64,000 bases of DNA. It comes from Sulfurospirillum sp. 1612 (lineage in GTDB: Bacteria; Campylobacterota; Campylobacteria; Campylobacterales; Sulfurospirillaceae). Shown here piece after piece: positions 23,553-32,309 of this stretch. Position 1 is the stretch's first letter. Each line of letters begins with the position of its first letter. Both the position numbers and the translations under genes were made by a program. The stretch is taken from contig NZ_CP140614.1 in NCBI RefSeq assembly GCF_036556685.1, positions 558,001 to 622,000 on the forward strand, given 5' to 3'. The notes beneath the pieces were generated by a model. The model saw nothing but the letters and a program-made list of their open reading frames with translations, searched no databases and had not been told where the DNA came from.

Positions 23553-25522
23553 TTGCAAAGATCTTATTACTCCAATACAATTAGTAAATTTATTACAGAG
23601 AATACAAACACAATTCTTGGTGAACTAGCACGACATCACAATCATGCCTTAGAGGATTTACAAAGAAATGCATGGATAAAACAAATTGATATATTAAAAC
23701 AAGCATTTTACAATTATAAAGATGGTCATATTTTCTTTGAATTTGCAATTCCTAGAATGGGAAAGCGTGTTGATAATATTATAATTATTAATGATTCAAT
23801 ATTTGTTATTGAATTTAAAGTTGGTTCAACAACATATGACAATAATGCGATAGAGCAAGTTATAGACTACTCACAAGACTTAAAAAACTTTCATGAAGGT
23901 AGTCATACTCAAAAATTATTTCCCATACTTATTGCAACTGAAGCAAAAAGTTTTGAAAGTAAAATTGAGCCATTACAAGATAAATTATATAAACCTCTTT
24001 TTGCAAATAAAAACTCTATTTTAAGCACAATAGAAGAATGTCTAAAGTTAGAACGAGTAGATAATATAGATCCGTTAATATGGGAAAACTCAATCTATAA
24101 ACCAACTCCAACTATTATTGAAGCAGCTCAAGCATTATATAAAGGTCATAATGTTAAAGAGATTTCTAGATCAGATTCTGGTGCTATAAATTTGTCTATT
24201 ACAACAGATAAAATTAACCAAATTATAAATAGTTAGAAACAAATAAGAAATCAATTTGTTTTATTACAGGGGTTCCAGGTGCAGGCAAAACACTAGCAGG
24301 CTTAAATATTGCAAATGAAAGGATGAATATTGATGAAAACGAACATGCAGTTTTCTTATCAGGAAATGGTCCACTAGTTGATGTATTAAGAGAAGCTCTC
24401 ACAAGGGACGAAGTTAATAATGCAAAAAAGAAAGGGCAAAAGCTAACAAAAAGAGAGGCTGCAATTAAAACACATGCTTTTATTCAAAATATTCACCATT
24501 TTCGCGATGACTCATTAGGTACAGCTAAAGCACCAATTGAAAAAGTAGTAGTATTTGATGAAGCTCAAAGAGCTTGGAATCAAGGGCAAACAAGCTCTTT
24601 TATGAAAAGAAGAAGAGGACTAGATAATTTTGAGTCATCAGAACCAAGATTCTTAATTGATGTAATGAATAGACATCAAGACTGGTCTACAATCATTTGT
24701 TTAGTAGGTGGCGGACAAGAGATAAATACTGGTGAGGCAGGATTAGAAGAATGGATTAGTTCGTTAAAAAATCATTTTCATGACTGGAATATATATTTAT
24801 CAAATTCGATAATAGAAGATAAAAACTATTTGAAAGATAATGCATTAAAAGAGTGGTTACACGAAAATGCCACTATAGATAAAAACTTACACTTATCCGT
24901 TTCAGTTAGATCTTTTCGCTCAGAGAAGCTATCCGACTTTATTCACTCTATTTTAGATATTGACACAACAAAGGCTAGACGTTTATATAATGACTTTTTA
25001 AAAAATGATTATCCTATATTGGTTACAAGAGATTTTGAAAAAGCAAAAAAATGGTTAAAATCAAAAGCAATTGGAAGTGAAAGAAGTGGTGTAGTTGCAT
25101 CATCTGGAGCATATCGTTTAAGGCCATTTGGGATAAATATAAAAAATCAGATTGATGCTCCCGTTTGGTTTTTAAACAATAAAGATGATATTAGATCTTC
25201 GTATTTCAATGAAGAAGTGGCAACTGAATTTGACATTCAAGGACTTGAACTTGATTGGACATGTGTATGTTGGGATGGAGACTTTTATTTTCACAACAAC
25301 CAATGGATGTTTAGAAAATTCAAGGGTACAAAATGGCAAAATATAAATAAAGAGATCATAAAAAATTATTTATTGAATGCTTATAGAGTTTTACTTACGA
25401 GAGCCAGACAAGGGATGATTATATTTATACCTAATGGATCATTAGATGACCAAACAAGGTTACCAGAATTTTATGATGAAACCTATGAATATATTAGGAA
25501 GATCGGTATACAAGAGCTTTAA
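23553..25522 (+). pseudogene. Cassette gene 8: nuclease-helicase (PD-(D/E)XK + DUF2075), frameshifted
   Basis: Two adjoining frames make one protein of about 655 aa. Frame 1 (TTG 23553 to TAG 24236, 227 aa) holds a PD-(D/E)XK-type site: Asp in GKRVDNIIII and E-x-K in VIEFKVG. Frame 2 resumes at 24237 with KKSICFITGVPGAGKT (Walker A), then VVVFDEAQRAW (Walker B), a GGGQEINTGE segment and a C-terminal LLTRARQGMIIFIP motif VI: a DUF2075 (schlafen group-3-like) helicase core. One missing base near 24233-24237 splits them and the Walker A precedes the next ATG (24323), so no active fusion is made unless the frame shifts. Similar architectures act in phage defence (Nhi-type, from memory). Confidence 0.8.
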
Positions 25523-25568
25523 CAAAACATAGTAGCTACTATCTATCTCAAAAGTAGAACCGTTGATG
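25517..25568 (+). repeat. attC site i, terminal and degenerate
   Basis: Left end CTTTAAC plus AAAACATAGTAGCTA is identical to site f over 21 bases; the middle is only a TAGTAGCTACTA palindrome, and the right end CTCAAAAGTAGAACC-GTTGATG is worn. It marks the array's distal edge. From 25569 to 25637 I see no gene, only a minus-strand open stretch of about 30 codons with no start. Confidence 0.55.
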
Positions 25569-25637
25569 TTCCCAAATATATCAATAAAACTCATAGCCTC
25601 ATGATAATCTTTGATAAGTTCATCGATACATAAAAAA

Positions 25638-26504
25638 TCAAGCTGCTTTGGTCTTTTTTATTTGTGAATAGCCATTGACAAAAATCGCCGAAACGACAAA
25701 TGCGCCACCGATAAGTGTGCTGCTAGGGACTACTTCTCCTATAAAAAGCCAGAGCCAGACGGGAGCTAGTGTGGTTTCTACCGTAGAGAAGATGCCAACT
25801 TCAGCAGAGCTTATATATTTTGTAGCCCCATAGATAAAATACATTGCGACAACTTGCATCATGCCCATCAAAAAGAGCCAGAAAATGCTCATAAGCGGTA
25901 TGTCAAAGGGATTTTTTGCTATGAAGCCCATGACCGTCATCAAAAAAAATCCACTCAATGAGATGAGTAAGTAATGAGAAAAATGAGGAAATTTTCTCAG
26001 AAGCGTAAGCTGAAGCCCCATTGCCACAGCTAAAAGAATACCCAAAAAATCACCAAGCAAATTTCCCCCAAGATTGACAGAGTTTTGCACGATGAGAAAT
26101 ACTCCAAAAAAAGATAAAAAGATGGCTAAAAGGGTCTCTTTCTTCACTTTTTCTTTTAAAATAAAATATGAAAAGATAGCGGCAAAAAAAGAGGAGGTTG
26201 CCAAAAGAACGACGGTATTAGCGGCGATTGTGTATTTTACTGAAAATACAAACAAAGAAGTACCAATTCCCGATATCAAAGAGATGCAAATGATAATAAA
26301 GATGCTTTTTTTATCTTTAGGGATCACATCTTTTTTGCCTTTTATGAGCATGAAAGAAAACATGATTAAGCCCATAAAAAGACCTCTATAAAAAGAGATG
26401 ATAGAAGCATCTGTGTTGGCCAACCGGACAAGAAGCGCATCAAAACTTATAATTCCAACACCAAAAGCGGCAAAAAACATGCCTTTTAATCTAGTATTTA
26501 ACAT
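25638..26504 (-). CDS. DMT-superfamily (EamA) permease
   Basis: 288 aa, ten predicted transmembrane helices in two EamA repeats (each ending with the typical LKEKV / IGEVVPSSTLIGGAFVV pattern). Likely a metabolite exporter or importer; substrate cannot be read from sequence. It ends about 70 bp from the integron's last attC and faces it, so it probably marks the original chromosomal border. Confidence 0.88.
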   Translation of the reverse strand: MLNTRLKGMFFAAFGVGIISFDALLVRLANTDASIISFYRGLFMGLIMFSFMLIKGKKDVIPKDKKSIFIIICISLISGIGTSLFVFSVKYTIAANTVVLLATSSFFAAIFSYFILKEKVKKETLLAIFLSFFGVFLIVQNSVNLGGNLLGDFLGILLAVAMGLQLTLLRKFPHFSHYLLISLSGFFLMTVMGFIAKNPFDIPLMSIFWLFLMGMMQVVAMYFIYGATKYISSAEVGIFSTVETTLAPVWLWLFIGEVVPSSTLIGGAFVVSAIFVNGYSQIKKTKAA

Positions 26505-26637
26505 GAAAGTATAGGGAGTGTAAAGTTCATTATTTATCCAATTATCTATGAGATGTATGTGTTTTATTTGAGTGAAATTATACCATTATTGACTCTTTTA
26601 TCCCTTTAATCATTGTTTCATAGTTTTGTGGTTACAA

Positions 26638-26643
26638 TATAAT
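26638..26643 (+). promoter_or_regulatory. -10 box upstream of the DUF2779 gene
   Basis: TATAAT, 71 bp before the start, with TTGTTT at a loose 19-bp spacing as a weak -35. This would drive the nuclease-helicase pair. The rest of 26505-26714 shows nothing else. Confidence 0.45.
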
Positions 26644-26714
26644 TTCTAAATATAAACTTATAGGATTGTGATGGATAGCTTAATTTCAACATTTTTTAAA
26701 AGGTTACGATTTCA

Positions 26715-28193
26715 ATGAATCTATCAAAATCCCTCTACACCAAAGCCATCCAATGCCCCAAATCCTTATGGCTCAAAAAGTACAAGCCAGAGGTTTTAAC
26801 CCCGCCAGATGCCAGTGCACTTGCACGGTTTGAGACGGGCAATGTCGTGGGCGATTTGGCGTGTGAGTTGTTCCCAGGTGGTCGAGAGATTCCTTATGAT
26901 TCACGGGATTTTAAAAGCATGGCACAACGGACGCAAGCATACTTGGAAGAGGGCGTTGAAAACATCTATGAGGCGACATTTATCTATGATGGTATCGTGG
27001 TGATGGTGGATATCCTGCGCCAAACGCCTGAGGGCTTGGCGCTTTATGAGGTGAAGAGTTCCACCGATGTGAAGCCAATCTATCTACATGATGTCTCCAT
27101 CCAGCTTTATGTTTTGGAATCTCTTGGCTATACGGTACGTGCTTGTCATGTCGTGCATATCAATTCTGGTTACGTGCGAGATGAAATGCTAGAGTTGGAC
27201 AAGCTCTTTATGGTGGTGGATGTGAGCGATGCGGTGCAACAGATGCAAGCCTCGATTCCACAAAAGTTAGAGGAGTTTAAAACATACCTAAGCGATAGTC
27301 TCCATGAACCTGACATCGACATCGGCAAACACTGCAATCATCCCTACGAGTGCGATGCAAAGGCGTATTGCTGGAAAACCCAGCGCCATATTCCAGAGTA
27401 TAGCGTCTTTAATATCTTCAATCTCGGCAGTAAAAAACAACAACAACTCTATGCCCAAAACATCATCATGATAGAAGATATTCCCGATGATTTTGCGATG
27501 ACATCTATCCAAAAACAAAAGGTTGACAACTGGAAAATGCAGCGCACATTTATAGATCATGATGCGATTGCTGAGTTTTTGGAAACACTGAACTATCCGC
27601 TATATTATCTAGATTTTGAGACTTTTGTGCAAGCTATCCCTTTGTGGCGTGGTGTGAGTCCCTACCAACAGATACCGTTTCAGTATTCACTTCATATAGA
27701 AGATGCTGATGGTACTTTGGCACATCGAGAGTTTTTGGCGCAATCTGGAAGTGACCCAAGACGTGCTTTGGCAGAGAAGTTGGTGGCAGACATACCGTGT
27801 CATGTCGATGTGTTGGCTTATAATATGAGTTTTGAAAAACGGGTGATTGCTTCACTGGCTACGCAGTTTGAGGATTTGTCAGAACCGCTGATGTGCCTCC
27901 ATGACAATATCAAAGACTTGATGATACCCTTTCAAAAAGGACACTACGCCACTCCGCTTATGAAGGGTAGCTACTCGATCAAATATGTCTTACCAGCCCT
28001 CGTCCCACAGATGGAGCAAGCCTACAAACAATTAGAAGGCATCCAAAATGGCGGCGATGCCATGAATGCTTTCGCATCGCTACATGACAAGAGTGAACAA
28101 GAGCAAAAAAAAGTGCGCGCGCAGTTGCTAAAATACTGCGAACTCGATACTCTGGCGATGGTGCGGGTACTGGGGAAATTAAAAAAGATATAG
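26715..28193 (+). CDS. DUF2779 protein: Fe-S PD-(D/E)XK nuclease plus DEDD-type exonuclease
   Basis: 492 aa. N-terminal Cas4/AddB-like half: first Cys in KAIQCPKSLW (C14), E-x-K site in LYEVKSS (about 116-118), and the three-Cys cluster HCNHPYECDAKAYCW, together a likely [4Fe-4S] site. C-terminal half: RNase-H-like exonuclease with D/E in YYLDFETF, LAYNMSFEKRVI and D in YCELDTLAMVRVL, plus the family string SYSIKYVLPALVP. So two nuclease folds in one chain. Codon use is GC-richer than the helicase 8 bp downstream, a hint that the two had different histories. Not recognised as a named defence system. Confidence 0.85.
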   Translation: MNLSKSLYTKAIQCPKSLWLKKYKPEVLTPPDASALARFETGNVVGDLACELFPGGREIPYDSRDFKSMAQRTQAYLEEGVENIYEATFIYDGIVVMVDILRQTPEGLALYEVKSSTDVKPIYLHDVSIQLYVLESLGYTVRACHVVHINSGYVRDEMLELDKLFMVVDVSDAVQQMQASIPQKLEEFKTYLSDSLHEPDIDIGKHCNHPYECDAKAYCWKTQRHIPEYSVFNIFNLGSKKQQQLYAQNIIMIEDIPDDFAMTSIQKQKVDNWKMQRTFIDHDAIAEFLETLNYPLYYLDFETFVQAIPLWRGVSPYQQIPFQYSLHIEDADGTLAHREFLAQSGSDPRRALAEKLVADIPCHVDVLAYNMSFEKRVIASLATQFEDLSEPLMCLHDNIKDLMIPFQKGHYATPLMKGSYSIKYVLPALVPQMEQAYKQLEGIQNGGDAMNAFASLHDKSEQEQKKVRAQLLKYCELDTLAMVRVLGKLKKI

Positions 28194-28201
28194 GACCCTT
28201 G

Positions 28202-30892
28202 ATGAATATCGACAAATACTTAATATTGATCAACGATAAGGATAAAACACAAGAGATTGAGAAGATTGATGTTGAAGCAAACAAAATAAAAATTAAATAC
28301 ACTACGAACAATAAAATCTATTTATACAATAAACACAAGGTTTCAATACTACAAGATCCTAAGCCAATTGATCCTAATGCTTATTTGATTTATTTAGGAG
28401 AGGTGTGTTTGTTTAATATTTCTAAAATATTAGATTTTAAAACTCATCTGAGAATCTTTCATGATAATGGGAAAGTTTTTACTTACAATAAAGCGAATCT
28501 ACGTTTTGAAAAAAATGCTCTTATGTATGTAAATACAAAAAATACACTGCTATATTTAAAAGAATTGGCTAAAAGTATAAAAAATGAAGAGAATGATTTT
28601 TTAGATAAGCAATATGAAAAGATTGATTATATTAGCGAAGATAGTATCTTTGCAAAATATTTACGACGTGAACCTATCCAAAAAAATAATTTTAATCGGG
28701 TAAAAATATTTCCATTTGGATTGAATTTGAGTCAAGAGATGGCGGTAAATCAGGCATTGACGAACCAAATGAGCATTATCGAGGGACCACCAGGCACAGG
28801 AAAAACTCAAACTATTTTGAATATCATTGCAAATTTAATGATGAATAATAACACAGTTGCTGTTGTTTCCAACAATAACGCAGCCATTCAAAATATTTTT
28901 GATAAGTTAGATGCCAAAGATTTATCTTTTTTTACGGCGATGCTCGGCAATAAAGATAATCAAGAAGCTTTTTTTCTAAATCAAAATGAAGATTATCCTA
29001 AAATGCAAAATATTTCTAAAACAGATTTCGTTCTTGAGCAAAAAAAGCTTGAAGAGGATATCGAACATATAAAAACTTTATTACATGCTCACAATCAGCT
29101 TGCAAAACTCTCGCAAGAATTAGATTCTCTGCTAATAGAACAAAAATATTTTATGAGATTGTATACCCTCAAAGCTATTAGTATTGATGATGAGCAGTAT
29201 TTTCTAAATTACACTTTAGAAGAGATAATATCATTCTGGGCTGACTTGGAAGATTTGCAAAGTCAAAACAAAACAGTCAATCTTTTTTTTAAAATCAAGG
29301 CTATATGGAAATATAGACTATTTCATTTTTCTATTTATTCGCATCCTATAGATGATATTATTATATTTTTACAAAAATGTTTTTATATTATTAGAGCAAG
29401 GACGTTAAACAAGGAGATTTTAGAATTAAAAAACCTTTTGAAGAATTCTAACTTTGAAGCGCTACTCGAACAACATAGAACGAAATCAATGGCATTATTT
29501 AAGTCATATTTATCGAAAAGATATGATTATAAAATGAAAAGAACAAGATTTGATAGTGATATTTTGTGGAAAGATTTCAATAGCTTTATCAAAGAATATC
29601 CCGTGATTTTAAGTACGACACATTCTTTGAAAAATTGTACAGGAAAAAATTTTTTATACGATTATCTGATTATAGATGAAGCGTCACAGGTTGATATTGT
29701 TGCCGGTGGACTTGCCTTGTCTTGTGCCCGAAATGTTGTTGTTGTTGGTGATTTAAAGCAACTGCCTCATATCATACCTCGTGAATTAAAAAATCAGATT
29801 GACAGTATTTTTGATCATTATTCTTTAAATCCCTCCTATCATTACGCAAACAATTTACTTTTATCTGTTTCAAAATTATTTAATGAAGTGCCAAGAACAT
29901 TGTTAAAAGAGCACTATAGGTGCCATCCAAAAATTATAGATTTTTGTAATAAGAAATTTTATAATAACGAGTTAATTATCCTAACAAAAGATACAAAGAA
30001 GACGTCTTCGCCTCTGATTTTATATAATACAGCAGAGGGAAATCATGCGAGGGGAAAATATAATCAGCGTCAAATTGATATTATTAAAAACGAAATATTA
30101 ACACGTTTACATGTTGATAGTTTGGGAATTATTTCGCCTTTTCGCAAGCAAATCGATAAATTATGCGAAGAAATTAATCAAAACGCAAATATCGAAATTG
30201 ATACAGTGCACAAATACCAAGGAAGAGAAAAAGATGTGATTATTATCACAACAGTTGTTGATCAGGAAAACGAGTTTGCCGATGATCCAAATTTGCTAAA
30301 TGTAGCTATTTCAAGAGCGAAAGATCAACTTTATGTTGTCATATCTGATGATCAAAAAAATAAAAATATGAAAGATTTGGTTTCTTATATAAAATATAAT
30401 AATTTTGAGATCAAACAAAGTAAAATTTACTCTATATTTGATCTACTATATCAGAGTTATGCTCCCGTTTTGACAAAGTATCGCTCTAAAATAAAAAATA
30501 TTTCTAAATACAAATCAGAAAATTTGATGAATATTATAATCGAAAATATATTGAATAATGAGCATTATAATTATTTGGACAAAGTTCTTAATTTCCCGTT
30601 GAATCATTTAATCCAAGATACCAGTATCTTAAATGAAAAGGAATTGAAATTTGTACAAAATCCTTTAACTCATATAGATTTTTTGATATATAATAAAATC
30701 TGCAAAGAAGCTGTACTGGCGGTCGAAGTAGATGGCGTTGCTTTTCATGAAAATAATCCCATCCAGTTAGAAAGGGATAAATTAAAAGATCTCATTTTAG
30801 AAAAATATAATATTCCAATGATACGATTTGCCACCAATGGCAGTGAAGAGGAAAAAAAATTACTTCGCAAGTTACAAGAGATAAATGCTTAA
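28202..30892 (+). CDS. SF1 (Upf1/Dna2-like) helicase with C-terminal nuclease-like domain
   Basis: 896 aa. AAA_11/AAA_12-type helicase: motif I EGPPGTGKTQTI (about 196), a helical insertion of about 250 residues, motif II YLIIDEASQVD (about 498), motif III VVVGDLKQLP, and motif VI LNVAISRAKDQLYVVIS (about 695). The last about 110 residues (HIDFLIYN..AVLAVEVDGVAFHEN..QLERDKLKD..YNIPMIRF) look like the Vsr/DUF2726-type PD-(D/E)XK fold. The start is ATG 28202 (AGGA 6 bases upstream), 8 bp after the DUF2779 stop. Acts on DNA or RNA; pairing with a two-domain nuclease suggests a defence or repair unit. Confidence 0.88.
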   Translation: MNIDKYLILINDKDKTQEIEKIDVEANKIKIKYTTNNKIYLYNKHKVSILQDPKPIDPNAYLIYLGEVCLFNISKILDFKTHLRIFHDNGKVFTYNKANLRFEKNALMYVNTKNTLLYLKELAKSIKNEENDFLDKQYEKIDYISEDSIFAKYLRREPIQKNNFNRVKIFPFGLNLSQEMAVNQALTNQMSIIEGPPGTGKTQTILNIIANLMMNNNTVAVVSNNNAAIQNIFDKLDAKDLSFFTAMLGNKDNQEAFFLNQNEDYPKMQNISKTDFVLEQKKLEEDIEHIKTLLHAHNQLAKLSQELDSLLIEQKYFMRLYTLKAISIDDEQYFLNYTLEEIISFWADLEDLQSQNKTVNLFFKIKAIWKYRLFHFSIYSHPIDDIIIFLQKCFYIIRARTLNKEILELKNLLKNSNFEALLEQHRTKSMALFKSYLSKRYDYKMKRTRFDSDILWKDFNSFIKEYPVILSTTHSLKNCTGKNFLYDYLIIDEASQVDIVAGGLALSCARNVVVVGDLKQLPHIIPRELKNQIDSIFDHYSLNPSYHYANNLLLSVSKLFNEVPRTLLKEHYRCHPKIIDFCNKKFYNNELIILTKDTKKTSSPLILYNTAEGNHARGKYNQRQIDIIKNEILTRLHVDSLGIISPFRKQIDKLCEEINQNANIEIDTVHKYQGREKDVIIITTVVDQENEFADDPNLLNVAISRAKDQLYVVISDDQKNKNMKDLVSYIKYNNFEIKQSKIYSIFDLLYQSYAPVLTKYRSKIKNISKYKSENLMNIIIENILNNEHYNYLDKVLNFPLNHLIQDTSILNEKELKFVQNPLTHIDFLIYNKICKEAVLAVEVDGVAFHENNPIQLERDKLKDLILEKYNIPMIRFATNGSEEEKKLLRKLQEINA

Positions 30893-30895
30893 GGC

Positions 30896-30917
30896 AAAAG
30901 GGGATCTCCCCTTTTTA
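30896..30917. terminator. Bidirectional intrinsic terminator
   Basis: AAAAGGGG-ATCT-CCCCTTTT hairpin with A-run on one side and T-run (TTTTT) on the other, placed between the converging helicase and DEAD-box genes. Confidence 0.85.
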
Positions 30918-30922
30918 TAATC

Positions 30923-32239
30923 TTATCTTTTGGCTTTTTTCTCTTTTCTTTTTTTCATGGTTGCTTTTCTTGCAGCGTTTCTGTCGTTTGCCTTTTTCTT
31001 TCTCATGCCTGCGACATTGTTGGCTGTTTTACTTCTTTTTTCAGTACTTCGTTCGATTTTGCCTTGGATGGTGTTTTTTCTGGCTTCTTTTTCTACCCAA
31101 TCTTTGGGCTCATAACCTTCAAAAAATTCGACTTTTAGTCCATATTTGAGGAGGCGCTCAATATTTTTCAAAACACTTTTTTCCTCTTTGCAAACCAAAG
31201 AGATAGCCTCGCCCTCATTGCCCGCTCGACCGGTTCTACCGATTCGATGGATGTAATCTTCTGCCTCTCCTGGGAGCTCATAATTGATGACATGAGGGAG
31301 CTCTTCGATATCCAAACCTCGAGAAGCGATATCGGTGGCGACGAGGACACGAATGGTTCCGGCTTTGAAATCTTTGAGTGCTTTGGTGCGCTTGGTGTGC
31401 GCCTTGTCCCCATGCAAAATCAGTGTTTTTAAGCCACTTTTCTCAAGGTATTCTCCTACTTCATCAGCACTTTTTTTCGTTTTTGTGAAAACCAACACTT
31501 GATGCCAATTTCGAGAACCTATCATGTAAGATAACAATGCAGCTTTTTTATCTTGGTCACATATATAAATCGTTTGTTTTACTTTTCTTGCCAAATCGCC
31601 TTGATTGTTGATTTCCACTTTGATTGGCTTATTCAAGGCAAGTTCTGAGAATCTTTTCACTGCTTTGCTCAGTTCCACGGAAAAAAGCAAGGTTTGGCGT
31701 TTTTTAGGAATCATGCCAGAGAGCGTCTTGATCTCTTCCCAAAATCCCATATCTAAAATTCTATCAGCTTCATCATAGACGAGGGTTTCTACTTTTGAAA
31801 GATTGAGATTTCCCTGTTCGATATGTTCTAGTAAACGCCCCGGTGTTGCCACCAAGATATCGATGCCACGAGCGAGTTTTCTGATTTGTGGTGCAAATTT
31901 GACGCCACCAAAAATTGCGCAACTCTCTAGGGCAAGATTTTTGCCATAAACCTCAATACTGTCTCCCACTTGTGCCGCCAACTCTCTCGTGGGTACTAAG
32001 ATGAGGACTTTGATGGCTCTTTTTGTTTTTTCTTTGGTCTGTTTTTTGGATAGTAATTGCAAAATAGGGAGTGCGTATGCGGCGGTTTTGCCCGTCCCTG
32101 TTTGTGCTGTGGCCATCACATCTTTTCCCTCTAAGACCAAAGGGATTACTTTTTTTTGTACTGGTGTTGGTTTTGTATAGCCTAATTCACCGATAGTGGT
32201 GAGCAATTGCGGCACTAAGCCTAGTTTTTCAAACGACAT
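30923..32239 (-). CDS. rhlE: DEAD-box RNA helicase, RhlE-type, with altered motif III
   Basis: 438 aa. Two RecA domains: Q motif GYTKPTPVQKK, motif I AQTGTGKT, Ia PTRELAAQ, Ib TPGR, motif II DEAD (DEADRILDMGF), and IV-VI (ATDIASRGLDIEELPHVINY, HRIGRTGRAG), then a Lys/Arg-rich tail that binds RNA. Motif III, normally SAT, reads SVE (LLFSVELSK), a change at a position that couples ATP hydrolysis to unwinding. The start at 32239 (MSFEKLGL) has AGGAA upstream; a longer in-frame extension to 32458 runs into the next gene and is not family sequence. Confidence 0.9.
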   Translation of the reverse strand: MSFEKLGLVPQLLTTIGELGYTKPTPVQKKVIPLVLEGKDVMATAQTGTGKTAAYALPILQLLSKKQTKEKTKRAIKVLILVPTRELAAQVGDSIEVYGKNLALESCAIFGGVKFAPQIRKLARGIDILVATPGRLLEHIEQGNLNLSKVETLVYDEADRILDMGFWEEIKTLSGMIPKKRQTLLFSVELSKAVKRFSELALNKPIKVEINNQGDLARKVKQTIYICDQDKKAALLSYMIGSRNWHQVLVFTKTKKSADEVGEYLEKSGLKTLILHGDKAHTKRTKALKDFKAGTIRVLVATDIASRGLDIEELPHVINYELPGEAEDYIHRIGRTGRAGNEGEAISLVCKEEKSVLKNIERLLKYGLKVEFFEGYEPKDWVEKEARKNTIQGKIERSTEKRSKTANNVAGMRKKKANDRNAARKATMKKRKEKKAKR

Positions 32240-32309
32240 CAATATTTCCTTATTTTTTTGTATTGTATCTAAAAAATTATATAAGGAGTGAGAATTGAAA
32301 TGATAGAAT

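Larger units (their letters stand above)
17799..25568 (+). mobile_element. Degenerate chromosomal integron: intI relic plus cassette array
   Basis: Architecture is canonical for an integron: an integrase gene fragment on the minus strand points away from a plus-strand series of short promoterless genes, each followed by an imperfect palindrome ending in GTTRRRY-like core. Six complete sites of 67-71 nt share a left end (yAAC-AAxxACTAGGAGA) and right end (TCAAGRTAACC-GTTA); one 163-nt site and two partial ones complete the series. Cassettes are markedly AT-richer than the flanking backbone. Cargo includes TIR-like, nuclease-helicase, mazEF, RDD and ankyrin genes. Because the integrase is broken and some sites are partial, the array is probably immobile unless an integrase acts in trans. 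Confidence 0.88.

Noticed and set aside
25545-25640. Minus-strand open stretch (CIDELIKDYHEAM...) after the last attC
   Set aside because: About 30 codons, no start codon or ribosome site, cut by the attC; too short to call a gene or a named relic.
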